Of a stretch of DNA of 16,079 bases, positions 7,581 through 14,364 are shown in pieces (within the stretch, counting starts at the first letter, position 1; every line of letters begins with the position of its first letter). The translations under genes and the position numbers were made by a program. Origin of the DNA: SIG622 sp045596605 (GTDB lineage: Bacteria > Bacillota > Clostridia > Oscillospirales > CAG-382); assembly GCA_045596605.1 (NCBI GenBank), contig JAZOCR010000055.1:1-16079 (forward strand), in the 5' to 3' direction. The notes below the pieces were generated by a model. It worked only from the letters and a program-made list of their open reading frames with translations, was not told where the DNA came from and made no database searches.

Positions 7581-7608
7581 TTGACTTTTCCCGATTTTAT
7601 GGTATAAT
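7581..7608 (+). promoter_or_regulatory. Strong extended -10 promoter driving the structured RNA
   Basis: TTGACT (7581–7586) and TATAAT (7603–7608) are 16 bases apart, and TG at 7600–7601 gives an extended -10 (TGgTATAAT). Transcription should begin near 7614–7616, exactly where the closing stem of the RNA structure begins, which is good independent support for a discrete transcript. Confidence 0.88.
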
Positions 7609-7613
7609 ATATT

Positions 7614-7832
7614 TGCTACACAAAACTGAATAATAGAATCAGAGGTATTTTTGTCTTTATAGGGATATTTATGCCCTTTTTGAGTCATAACCATTTATGG
7701 ATATTGGTAAAATCGCAAATCCCACTGAATGGTTATGGTTATACCCTGATTCGATTTGGTTTTGTGTAGCAGCAATCGGGGTTTGCGTTTTTCGGTGCGT
7801 ACAGCTTCGGTTGTACGCACTTTTTATTTTTT
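7614..7832 (+). ncRNA. Candidate structured non-coding RNA with pseudoknot, about 215–220 nt, class not assigned
   Basis: Seen directly: closing stem P1 (7614–7626 with 7759–7771) is 13 perfect pairs. Stem P2 is GAATCAG and GGTAT (7636–7642, 7644–7648) with 7741–7752, 12 pairs with one bulged A. Inside are a small hairpin P3 (AGGG 7661–7664 with CCCT 7674–7677) and stem P4 (CATAACCAT 7686–7694 with ATGGTTATG 7729–7737, 9 pairs). CGCAAATCCC in the P4 loop (7714–7723) pairs with GGGGTTTGCG (7778–7787) beyond P1, 10 pairs with one G·U, making a pseudoknot. A cUUCGg-capped terminator closes it. No protein reading explains these pairings. It may be a stand-alone sRNA or the leader of the zinc-ribbon gene. 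Size and complexity recall the raiA-type RNAs of Clostridia, but I cannot confirm membership. 6S RNA and a retron RNA fit less well. Confidence 0.8.
7795..7832 (+). terminator. UUCG-capped intrinsic terminator at the end of the structured RNA
   Basis: GTGCGTACA (7795–7803) pairs with TGTACGCAC (7812–7820). The stem continues through one G·U and one C–G pair to a stable cUUCGg tetraloop (7805–7810). T5-A-T6 follows at 7821–7832. The GGAGG ribosome site of the next gene begins at 7833, with no spacer. Expression of that gene from the 7581 promoter therefore requires read-through of this terminator. Confidence 0.93.
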
Positions 7833-7842
7833 GGAGGAAAAA

Positions 7843-8253
7843 ATGTCACTTACCAAATGCCCAAAATGCTATAAAGAAATTCCCTATAACGCTAATTGCT
7901 GCCCTAATTGTGGATGTTCGCTTCCCGAAACTATCACAACAGACACTGTTATAATCAAAATACCCAAAAAAATTGCAGTGGGATTTTTCGGTCATTTTTA
8001 TTCCGGAAAAGCTGAGGTTACATCAAGCGATGGCACAATTTTATGGCAAGGACTATATGGCGAAAATGCAAGTTTTACTATTTCGGAACCCACAAGAATT
8101 ATTATTGATTTAGGTGTTACGGCTAATCAGGTTCTTGGTGTTGTATATCCAAGAAAAAAATATTCGTTGATTCAAGATAGGAATGTACATATGAATGCGC
8201 ATATGCTTGCAACGTATCGTTTATGCGATGTTGGTTACATTAATGCTGATTGA
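7843..8253 (+). CDS. Small zinc-ribbon protein with unknown β-rich C-terminal domain
   Basis: The ATG at 7843 follows GGAGG by 5 bases. The frame is open further upstream, but that part lies inside the structured RNA. The 136-residue product begins with a zinc ribbon: Cys6-x2-Cys9 and Cys20-x2-Cys23 (CPKC ... CPNCGC). Residues 33–136 alternate hydrophobic and polar residues with several Gly/Asp turns (GTILWQGLYGENASFTI), suggesting a β-sandwich, with no motif I recognise. No signal peptide or membrane helix is present, so it is likely cytoplasmic. Such short zinc-ribbon plus β-domain proteins are often unannotated in Clostridia. It forms a single-gene unit with the RNA upstream and its own terminator, surrounded by unrelated genes. 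Codon use appears more AT-rich than in the neighbours, which might mean transfer. Function unknown. Confidence 0.82.
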   Translation: MSLTKCPKCYKEIPYNANCCPNCGCSLPETITTDTVIIKIPKKIAVGFFGHFYSGKAEVTSSDGTILWQGLYGENASFTISEPTRIIIDLGVTANQVLGVVYPRKKYSLIQDRNVHMNAHMLATYRLCDVGYINAD

Positions 8254-8269
8254 ATTAAATTTTTATTAT

Positions 8270-8300
8270 AAAGACGAGCATAAAGGCCCGTCTTTTTCCT
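8270..8300 (+). terminator. Intrinsic terminator after the zinc-ribbon gene
   Basis: AAAGACG (8270–8276) pairs with CGTCTTT (8289–8295), with a short GC extension inside (GC/GC with an A·C mismatch), and the stem runs into a TTTTTCCTTTT tract. It separates the RNA/zinc-ribbon unit from the murJ promoter. Confidence 0.85.
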
Positions 8301-8325
8301 TTTCAAAAAAATACATACAATACAC

Positions 8326-8354
8326 TTGAATTTTTCCATAATAAGTAGTATAAT
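8326..8354 (+). promoter_or_regulatory. σA-type promoter of the murJ–DUF5693–csaB operon
   Basis: TTGAAT (8326–8331) and TATAAT (8349–8354) with a 17-base spacer, giving a start near 8361 and a leader of about 55 bases before the GTG start of murJ. I see no stable structure in the leader. Confidence 0.85.
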
Positions 8355-8414
8355 AATTCAGATTGAGATATTGTACCCCTCAAAGACCAAACATTGCAGA
8401 AAGGATAGGCTAAA

Positions 8415-9917
8415 GTGAACAGTAAATCATATATAGTCGTGGTACTCGGAATAGTGCTTGCAAAGCTTGTGGGATTCTCAAGAGATATTTTCTTTGCAAA
8501 CTTTTACGGCACAGGTCCGGTCGCTGATATTTATTTTCAAATATTTGGCATTGTAACGCTTGTTTTTACAGGAATTGGTATCGCCCTTTCAACAAGGGTA
8601 ATTATGAACCTTAATAAAGAGGAAAACAGCTCACCGGAGCGAAAGAAAGCTTATGTTTCCGCTTTTCTCGGAAAAACTATCCTGTATCTTTCTCTTGCAA
8701 CCCTTGTCCTGTATATTCTTGCAAAGCCACTTACAAGACTACTTCTGCCAAATATCACCGGCGATGACTTTGCTCTTGCCCTGCGGCTTACTTACATTAT
8801 GCTTCCGTCATTTATATTCGTCTGTGTGGCTTATATAATATCGGGCATACTTCAGAACAGCCGTGTATTCTTCATACCGTCAATTGTAAGTCTTCCCTAC
8901 AACGTCATAATTATTGCTTCACTGTTTCTTCCCGGTATTTCCATTGAGCAGATAGGTATTGCAACTACTGTCGGCTGGTTTTTGCATATTGTAATTCAGC
9001 TCCCCCACTTCTACAGTAAAGGCTATAGATTTATTTACCGTAGCGGTGAAAAGCTAAATGCCGGAAAGCCACATGCAGACCTCACTATCTGGTGGATTTT
9101 TCTTTCAAACCTTATGTTCCAGCTTTGCTTTATTATTGACAAGGCATTTGTAAGCGGTGATACGGGAAAAACGGCGGTGCTTAATTACGCATCAAATCTG
9201 TTTACAACAATTTCAAGCGTATTCGTTGTGGCAATGTCATCGGTTGTATTCCCTGCAATATCAAAAAACTACGAGGAAGGCAAAATAGAATACGTGCGTG
9301 AGCTTATCGGATATATAATAACCGTTATGTTTACGGTATTCGTTCCCTTTTTGCTTGTGGTTTCGCTGTTCGGCGAGCAGATTATCGGACTTGTTTACGA
9401 GCGTGGAGAATTTACTCACGAGTCAACGGTTGCTACCGCCGCCGCCTTTGCAATATACAGTTTCGGTATTCTCGGATACGTTGCGCAGGAGCTCATAAAC
9501 AAGGTAATGTATCTTGCATCAAAATACGTATACACCATATGCGGAACTGTTGCTGTCGTTGCGGCAAAGCTTGTACTTGATTATATGTTCGTACCAAAAT
9601 ACGGTACTGTTTTTGCATCGGCTTCAACGTCAGTGCTTCTGACGCTTTACGCAATAATGGCATTTACCGTTCTTAAAAAAATCATCGGAAACTACCTTTC
9701 AAAAGGTGTAATTAAAAATATAGTAAAGGTTCTCGCAGCCGGCTGTGCGGCGCTGGCAGTGTACTTTATAATGAAGCTTTTAGTACCTTCACTGGTGAAT
9801 GCTACGGGAATTGCGTTTGTTCTTCCAATAGTTATTTGCGGTGCTGTTTATGTCGCAGTTGCATTTGCCCTCGGACTTCATAAGCAGCTTCTTAAAAACC
9901 CGAAAAAGACAGTATAA
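8415..9917 (+). CDS. murJ: MurJ/MviN-family lipid-linked precursor flippase
   Basis: A 500-residue polytopic protein of the MVF (MurJ) branch of the MOP exporter superfamily, with about 13–14 hydrophobic helices and the usual N-terminal pattern LAKLVGFSRDIFFANFYGTGPVADIYF. The charged GFSRD and the AD pair are family hallmarks. The start is a GTG at 8415 with GAAAGGATAG upstream. An in-frame ATG start is not available close by. MurJ moves lipid II across the cytoplasmic membrane; relatives can move other undecaprenyl-linked sugars. Here it heads an operon with DUF5693 and csaB, so it may carry a wall-polysaccharide intermediate instead of, or as well as, lipid II. That choice is inference. 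The next gene starts 35 bases downstream with a GGAAAGGA ribosome site. Confidence 0.92.
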   Translation: MNSKSYIVVVLGIVLAKLVGFSRDIFFANFYGTGPVADIYFQIFGIVTLVFTGIGIALSTRVIMNLNKEENSSPERKKAYVSAFLGKTILYLSLATLVLYILAKPLTRLLLPNITGDDFALALRLTYIMLPSFIFVCVAYIISGILQNSRVFFIPSIVSLPYNVIIIASLFLPGISIEQIGIATTVGWFLHIVIQLPHFYSKGYRFIYRSGEKLNAGKPHADLTIWWIFLSNLMFQLCFIIDKAFVSGDTGKTAVLNYASNLFTTISSVFVVAMSSVVFPAISKNYEEGKIEYVRELIGYIITVMFTVFVPFLLVVSLFGEQIIGLVYERGEFTHESTVATAAAFAIYSFGILGYVAQELINKVMYLASKYVYTICGTVAVVAAKLVLDYMFVPKYGTVFASASTSVLLTLYAIMAFTVLKKIIGNYLSKGVIKNIVKVLAAGCAALAVYFIMKLLVPSLVNATGIAFVLPIVICGAVYVAVAFALGLHKQLLKNPKKTV

Positions 9918-9952
9918 ATAAAGGAATAACAATACGGAAAGGAAAAAGAAAA

Positions 9953-11974
9953 ATGAAAATCAGCTCTAAAGCAAGAATTTCCCTGCTCGCTATTATACTT
10001 CTGCTTGTTCTTATTCCCTCTTTTATTACGAGAGTGACAAATGAAAGAGGGAACGACAATGTTGTCGTTTCACTTCACTACAACGACGTTGCAAACCGTT
10101 ATATGGGAGAAGAACTAAACGAAAAGCTCAAGGAATATTACGAAATAGGCGTAACCAAGGCTACAGTTGCCGAGGAAAACATTAACGCAATGGTTGCAAG
10201 AGGTGCTGTTACCAATATTAAATACAACGTTCTTCGCCACAAATACGACGACGAAAGCCTTGAGCTTGCAGATATTATAGACGAAAAAGCACCAAAGACA
10301 AGCTACGACTCCCAGCTGCTTATCACAAAGGATAAGGCAACTGCGCAGTTTATCAGCCGCAGCCTTTCCGAAAGACTCAGTGATGATGAGTACAGAGGCT
10401 TTGAAGCAAACAACGGAATAACGGTATTCTGTATATACGACGGCACTCTTCCTGTAAGTGAAATTGTCCTTGGATATAACCAGGAGGCTATTGCAAACCT
10501 TAAGGCTCTTGGGTTTGATGTTTGTCTTAGTGTAAAAATGCAGAATAGTGCAAAGACAGAATATCTTACTACGCTTGAAGAGCTTATTAAAAAACATGAT
10601 ATAAAATATGTAAATATAAGAAAGTCCTTAAAATCCCCGGAAAACCCTTCGGATGCAAAAAATCATTACGAAAATCTTTCAAAAATCATACAAGAAAACG
10701 ATATAACGCTCGTTGTCACCGAGAATGCAACGCAGCTTTCAAACGAAAAGCCCTTCGGCTATGATTATATTTTTGAAAACAATAACAAGCATGTAATTCG
10801 TGCTTATGAAACCTACGACTATTCCCATGCTGATTCAACCAACTATCTTTTCAGATATCAGCAGTATCTCAACTCAACAATAGACAGAAATATACGCTTT
10901 ATTTCTCTTACCACCATATATCTTCCAAATACTAACTTTGACCATCTCACAAATTACACCCTTAAGGCGGCAGAAACGTATATTAATAAGATAACAGAGC
11001 TCGGATACACCGTAAACGGTGACGCTCCGACCTTTAATTATGATATAAATCTTACGACAGTTCGTGCGCTGTCTGCGGCACTTATGGTTCTTGTTGTATA
11101 CCTTATGTTCTTAATTGTTACAAGCTACGACAACAAGAAGCTCACACTCGGTGCAGTAATTCTTGCAATACTTGCGCTTATTGCTTCCTTTGCTATGCCG
11201 CAGTCGCTTCTTTCGCTGTATCCTACCGCATGGGCGGTAATAATGCCTTGCTTGGGCATGACGGTTGCCTTTGCCTTTATAAAGCACTTTAAGAATAGGA
11301 TGAAAACCATTCTTATGGCGGTGCTCGTACCACTTTTGGTGGTAGCTGTAATGTGCCTTGGCGGTATAGTTATGGCGAGCCTTCTTTCAGGCATTGATTA
11401 CTATATAAACAACGATATTTTCAGAGGCATCAAGCTCTCATTGTTTGCACCGATACTGTATAGTGTAGTTGCATACTACTGGATGTTTATTAAAAATGAC
11501 AGAAATCTCATAAGCGACATAAAAGCGGCGGCTATGTATGAGGTAAAGGTTTACTGGATTATACTTGCTGTCCTGATTGGCATCGTTGGAATTATTTATA
11601 TCAGAAGAAGCGGAAACGTAAATACTATAAGCTCCCTTGAAACTACAATGAGAAATCTCATCACAGAGCACTTTGCGGCACGTCCGAGAACCAAGGAATT
11701 TATCGTCGGATACCCATGCCTTGTGCTGCTCGTTTACTATGTCAAGAAAACAGATCTGAAGCTTCTTCAAATAATACTTGCGGCAGGCGGTGCAATTCTT
11801 GCGGCATCAATATCAAACAGCTTCTGTCACGTATTTACCGATGCTGCAACCATATACATGAGAGTCGTAAACGGACTTCTTATCGGTGCGGTAATCTGTG
11901 TTGCCGTTTATATTGCAAACCTTGCACTTGTTAAATTTGTGAAATGGGTTTACAATTACAAAAAAGAGAACTAA
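9953..11974 (+). CDS. DUF5693-family polytopic membrane protein
   Basis: A 673-residue protein matching in layout and neighbours the DUF5693 family, often found beside csaB in Firmicutes. An N-terminal membrane helix (about 8–26) is followed by a long extracytoplasmic region to about residue 370 with Tyr/Asn-rich, TIM-barrel-like alternation (for example FCIYDG, FDVCLSVK, KYVNIRKS, DITLVVTE). A C-terminal half of roughly nine or ten helices follows (about 372–665). The outer domain has the feel of a glycosidase- or deacetylase-type fold, but I see no catalytic motif I could defend. Family function is not established. The murJ and csaB flanks suggest a role in export, ligation or modification of secondary cell-wall polysaccharide. 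It ends 46 bases before csaB, with GAAAGGA before the next start. Confidence 0.82.
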   Translation: MKISSKARISLLAIILLLVLIPSFITRVTNERGNDNVVVSLHYNDVANRYMGEELNEKLKEYYEIGVTKATVAEENINAMVARGAVTNIKYNVLRHKYDDESLELADIIDEKAPKTSYDSQLLITKDKATAQFISRSLSERLSDDEYRGFEANNGITVFCIYDGTLPVSEIVLGYNQEAIANLKALGFDVCLSVKMQNSAKTEYLTTLEELIKKHDIKYVNIRKSLKSPENPSDAKNHYENLSKIIQENDITLVVTENATQLSNEKPFGYDYIFENNNKHVIRAYETYDYSHADSTNYLFRYQQYLNSTIDRNIRFISLTTIYLPNTNFDHLTNYTLKAAETYINKITELGYTVNGDAPTFNYDINLTTVRALSAALMVLVVYLMFLIVTSYDNKKLTLGAVILAILALIASFAMPQSLLSLYPTAWAVIMPCLGMTVAFAFIKHFKNRMKTILMAVLVPLLVVAVMCLGGIVMASLLSGIDYYINNDIFRGIKLSLFAPILYSVVAYYWMFIKNDRNLISDIKAAAMYEVKVYWIILAVLIGIVGIIYIRRSGNVNTISSLETTMRNLITEHFAARPRTKEFIVGYPCLVLLVYYVKKTDLKLLQIILAAGGAILAASISNSFCHVFTDAATIYMRVVNGLLIGAVICVAVYIANLALVKFVKWVYNYKKEN

Positions 11975-12020
11975 CTCTTATATTTTACAGTTCTTTTAAC
12001 TGAAAGGATTTCTCAAAACA

Positions 12021-13118
12021 ATGAAGAATATTGTGATTTGCGGATATCATGGCTTTTCAAACAGTGGCGATGAGGCACTTCTTTGGGCTATGATTGACAT
12101 AATCCGAAAAAAGCGTAGCGACGTTCACATAACGGTTCTTTCAATGCACCCGAAATCAACAAGCAAGCTATACGGAGTAGATTCGGTTTATCGCTACAAT
12201 CTTTTTAAAATAAACAGACTTTTTAAGACCGCAGACCTGTTCTTGTTTGGCGGCGGAAGCCTTATCCAGGATATTACAAGCACAAGATCACTGTATTACT
12301 ATCTGACGGTGCTAAAGCTTGCTCTGAAAAACAAGGTAAAGGTTATGCTTTACGGCAACGGCATAGGACCCTTGTGCCGTAAAAAGAGCCGTCGAAAGGT
12401 TTGCGAATGTTTGAATAAGGTTGACCTTATAACTCTTCGTGATGATATGTCGGACAAACTGCTCTCTGAAATTGGTGTAAGTAAGCCGAAGATTATAATA
12501 ACAGCAGACCCTGCTTTTACACTAAAATTTGAAAGTCTTAAAAGCCCCGTGGAACTGCTTGACAGTGCAAGGCTGCCTGCAAATTCAAGGTATGCAGTAA
12601 TCGCAATAAGAGAGTGGAAAAATTCTGCTTCTGACTTTGTTGCAACTATTGCCGCCTTCTGCGACGAGCTATATGAAAAATACGGTATTCTTTCGTTGCT
12701 TGTGCCTATGCAGTACAGCGAGGATGTAACGGCTTCAAGAGCAGTAATATCAAAAATGAACGCTCCCGGTTATATACTTAACCGTTCTACCGAGGTTGAC
12801 GAGGTATTCTCTCTTATCGCCTCCTCCACCCTTACCGTCGGAATGAGACTTCATACTCTTATATACGCAACTACCCTCGGTGTACCGGTTATTGCTCTCT
12901 CCTACGACCCCAAGGTCACCGCCTTTATGCAGTCGATTAATCAGCCTCTTTGCATAGACGTTGAGCATATGGATAAAGATCAGCTTTCTGATATGCTAAG
13001 CACTTTGATGAGTAATCTTGACACAAGACGCAAGGAGCTGAACGACTCTCTTATGGAGCTAAGGAAAAAAGCTGAGTACAACGCAGATTTAGCCGTCACA
13101 CTTCTTGATAAGGATTAG
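12021..13118 (+). CDS. csaB: Polysaccharide pyruvyl transferase CsaB
   Basis: A 365-residue cytoplasmic enzyme with the CsaB/PssK pyruvyl-transferase pattern: GYHGFSNSGDEAL at residues 8–20, LFLFGGGSLIQD at 73–84, and a C-terminal GT-B-like half with GMRLHTLIYATTLGVPVIAL (from residue 274) carrying the conserved Arg276 and His278. CsaB transfers pyruvate from phosphoenolpyruvate to a sugar of the secondary cell-wall polysaccharide while it is still on its lipid carrier. Pyruvylated polymer is the receptor for SLH-domain surface proteins. No SLH protein is encoded in this window. It is the last gene of the murJ operon, ends in a perfect 12-bp hairpin 8 bases later, and probably acts on the same polymer as the TagA-like enzyme at the left edge. 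Confidence 0.94.
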   Translation: MKNIVICGYHGFSNSGDEALLWAMIDIIRKKRSDVHITVLSMHPKSTSKLYGVDSVYRYNLFKINRLFKTADLFLFGGGSLIQDITSTRSLYYYLTVLKLALKNKVKVMLYGNGIGPLCRKKSRRKVCECLNKVDLITLRDDMSDKLLSEIGVSKPKIIITADPAFTLKFESLKSPVELLDSARLPANSRYAVIAIREWKNSASDFVATIAAFCDELYEKYGILSLLVPMQYSEDVTASRAVISKMNAPGYILNRSTEVDEVFSLIASSTLTVGMRLHTLIYATTLGVPVIALSYDPKVTAFMQSINQPLCIDVEHMDKDQLSDMLSTLMSNLDTRRKELNDSLMELRKKAEYNADLAVTLLDKD

Positions 13119-13126
13119 TCAAATTC

Positions 13127-13167
13127 AAATCCGCCACGCAGAATCGGTCGTGGCGGATTTATCATTT
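13127..13167. terminator. Perfect hairpin between convergent csaB and spo0A
   Basis: AAATCCGCCACG (13127–13138) and CGTGGCGGATTT (13149–13160) form 12 perfect pairs with a 10-base loop. ATCATTT follows on the + strand and the other side is A/T-rich, so it can stop csaB transcripts and probably also spo0A transcripts, whose stop codon lies 34 bases away. Confidence 0.87.
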
Positions 13168-13193
13168 ATGTAAAAATGCACGAGTATAAACAA

Positions 13194-14000
13194 TCAAAGA
13201 TTAAAGGCTGTGCTCGCAACAGTTAACTCGGCAACATTTTTCTTATCCTTATTTATAAGCCTTAAGTTATCTGAAATAAGTGCAATGAATTCGGAATTAG
13301 TGGGCTTCCCCTTAGCCTTCTGAACAGTATAACCAAACATTTCTGCAAGCACGTCGTAATCTCCTCTGTCCCACGCTACCTCAATGGCATGGCGTATTGC
13401 CCTTTCAACACGAGAGCTTGTCGTACCGTATTTCTTGGCTATTGTCGGGTAAAGCTCCTTTGTCACGGAATTTATAAGGTTCTGGTCCTCCAAGGTCATC
13501 ATAATGGCACTTCTAAGGTATTGATATCCCTTTATATGAGCGGGAATACCAACCTTATGAATTAATCTTGTAACCTGCGATTCTATATCCATCGGAGAAA
13601 AGCTATCCTTTTCACCCGGTATCGACGCAGTGTTTTTCAGCGCAATTCTATGAATTTTCGTGGCAAGTGCTGAAAGCTCACAAGGCTTCATAATACAATA
13701 CGATGCTCCCGCCTCTACTGCATCCTCAATAACCGTAACGTTGGTAAGACCCGTTGCTATAATAAAGCAAGGAGGCTCCTTCATGCTTTTCCTTGCTTCT
13801 CTAATGAGGCTTGCGCCATCAAGTCTTTGAAGCCACAAATCTAACACAACAACATCCGGAGAAAGTAAATAAATGTCCTCAAGAGCTTCTCTGCCATCTC
13901 CGCTCTCTCCCACTACGGTTATATCAGATCCTAAAAAATAATCAGATATACTCTTTTTAAATTCACTGTTCTGATCAGCGATATATAATCTAATGTTCAT
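13194..14000 (-). CDS. spo0A: Sporulation master response regulator Spo0A
   Basis: A 268-residue protein with an N-terminal receiver (about 1–120), a linker and the Spo0A C-terminal DNA-binding domain. The latter is very well preserved: VGIPAHIKGYQYLR, KELYPTIAKKYGTTSSRVER, AIRHAIEVAWDRGD (recognition helix region) and KPTNSEFIALISDNLRL. In the receiver, the phospho-acceptor is Asp54 (VVLDLW), with Thr83 and Lys105 (IMKP) conserved. The acidic pair usually DD is Asp9-Gln10, and the usual MP after the acceptor is LQ (DLWLQRLDG). Phosphorylated Spo0A binds 0A boxes and starts sporulation and other stationary-phase programs. On the – strand, an AAGGAAAGGAAA ribosome site precedes the ATG. It is alone, not next to spoIVB as is common, and has a long upstream regulatory region. 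Confidence 0.96.
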   Translation of the reverse strand: MNIRLYIADQNSEFKKSISDYFLGSDITVVGESGDGREALEDIYLLSPDVVVLDLWLQRLDGASLIREARKSMKEPPCFIIATGLTNVTVIEDAVEAGASYCIMKPCELSALATKIHRIALKNTASIPGEKDSFSPMDIESQVTRLIHKVGIPAHIKGYQYLRSAIMMTLEDQNLINSVTKELYPTIAKKYGTTSSRVERAIRHAIEVAWDRGDYDVLAEMFGYTVQKAKGKPTNSEFIALISDNLRLINKDKKNVAELTVASTAFNL

Positions 14001-14186
14001 AATACGTTTCCTTTCCTTTTCAAGCCTTCTACCCTATCTTAAACAACTATGTTTATAAAAAGCCCGGAAATAACATCGTCATTTCCATTCTGATATCAAA
14101 TTTCGAAATCCAAAAAAGATTTTACGGCAAAAACTGTTCCTTTACTATATCAGTCGGCGCCATCTTCGATATACGGACAGTTTGTG

Positions 14187-14210
14187 ACCAAATCAAACCG
14201 TTTATTTGGT
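14187..14210. promoter_or_regulatory. Palindrome (ACCAAAT…ATTTGGT) in the spo0A upstream region
   Basis: ACCAAAT (14187–14193) and ATTTGGT (14204–14210), extended by AAA/TTT around a CCG loop with one bulged C, make a 10-bp interrupted palindrome. It overlaps the -10 of the σH-like candidate and lies near the expected RNA start of the σA-like candidate, so it could be an operator or a leader hairpin. No regulator can be named from sequence. Confidence 0.5.
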
Positions 14211-14232
14211 AAAAACTCGTTATTTTTCCTCA
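14202..14232 (-). promoter_or_regulatory. Candidate σH-like promoter for spo0A
   Basis: On the – strand, TGAGGAAAA (14224–14232) resembles the -35 RNAGGAWWW with one mismatch, and ACCAAATAA (14202–14210) resembles the -10 RNNGAATWW with one mismatch. Spacing is 13 bases against the usual 11–12. In Bacillus, spo0A has a σH promoter close to its gene, so location fits, but the match is moderate. Confidence 0.35.
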
Positions 14233-14240
14233 GCACCTAT

Positions 14241-14269
14241 ATGTTACCATATTTTCACAATATTTTCAA
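14241..14269 (-). promoter_or_regulatory. Candidate σA-like extended -10 promoter for spo0A
   Basis: On the – strand, TTGAAA (14264–14269) and TAACAT (14241–14246) are 17 bases apart, with TGG immediately before the -10 (TGn extension). It lies just upstream of the σH-like candidate, an arrangement reminiscent of the two spo0A promoters in Bacillus. The -10 is only a 4/6 match. Confidence 0.4.
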
Positions 14270-14356
14270 CAGATTTTTGCCATTTTTTGCCATACTCTTG
14301 CTTTTCGGAATATTGACTTATTTTGATAACATATTTTCAGCATATGTATCAATTTA

Positions 14357-14364
14357 TTGTCGAA
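14357..14364 (+). promoter_or_regulatory. 0A box (TTGTCGAA), candidate Spo0A binding site
   Basis: TTGTCGAA contains an exact match to the TGNCGAA core bound by phosphorylated Spo0A. A near match, TGTCAAA, follows at 14391–14397. The sites lie about 90 to 120 bases upstream of the candidate σA promoter of spo0A itself, so autoregulation is possible. Confidence 0.5.

Noticed and set aside
7614..7771. Retron-type RNA, because the ends form long complementary arms like a1/a2
   Set aside because: No reverse transcriptase is encoded nearby, and the pseudoknot plus terminator do not match retron layout.
7614..7832. 6S RNA
   Set aside because: 6S is one long rod with a central bubble. Here two side-by-side internal hairpins and a long pseudoknot to the 3' flank argue against it, though a model search should confirm.
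7697..7954. Open frame of 85 codons on the + strand across the RNA and the zinc-ribbon start
   Set aside because: It overlaps the RNA stems and the zinc-ribbon gene in another frame, has no ribosome site and no recognisable protein features.
7353..8300. Integrated element using the tRNA-Glu gene as attachment site
   Set aside because: The unusual region lies on the 5' side of the tRNA, with no repeated tRNA 3' end and no integrase.
10115..10597. 160-codon – strand open frame inside the DUF5693 gene
   Set aside because: Antisense shadow of a well-supported gene; no ribosome site or family motif.
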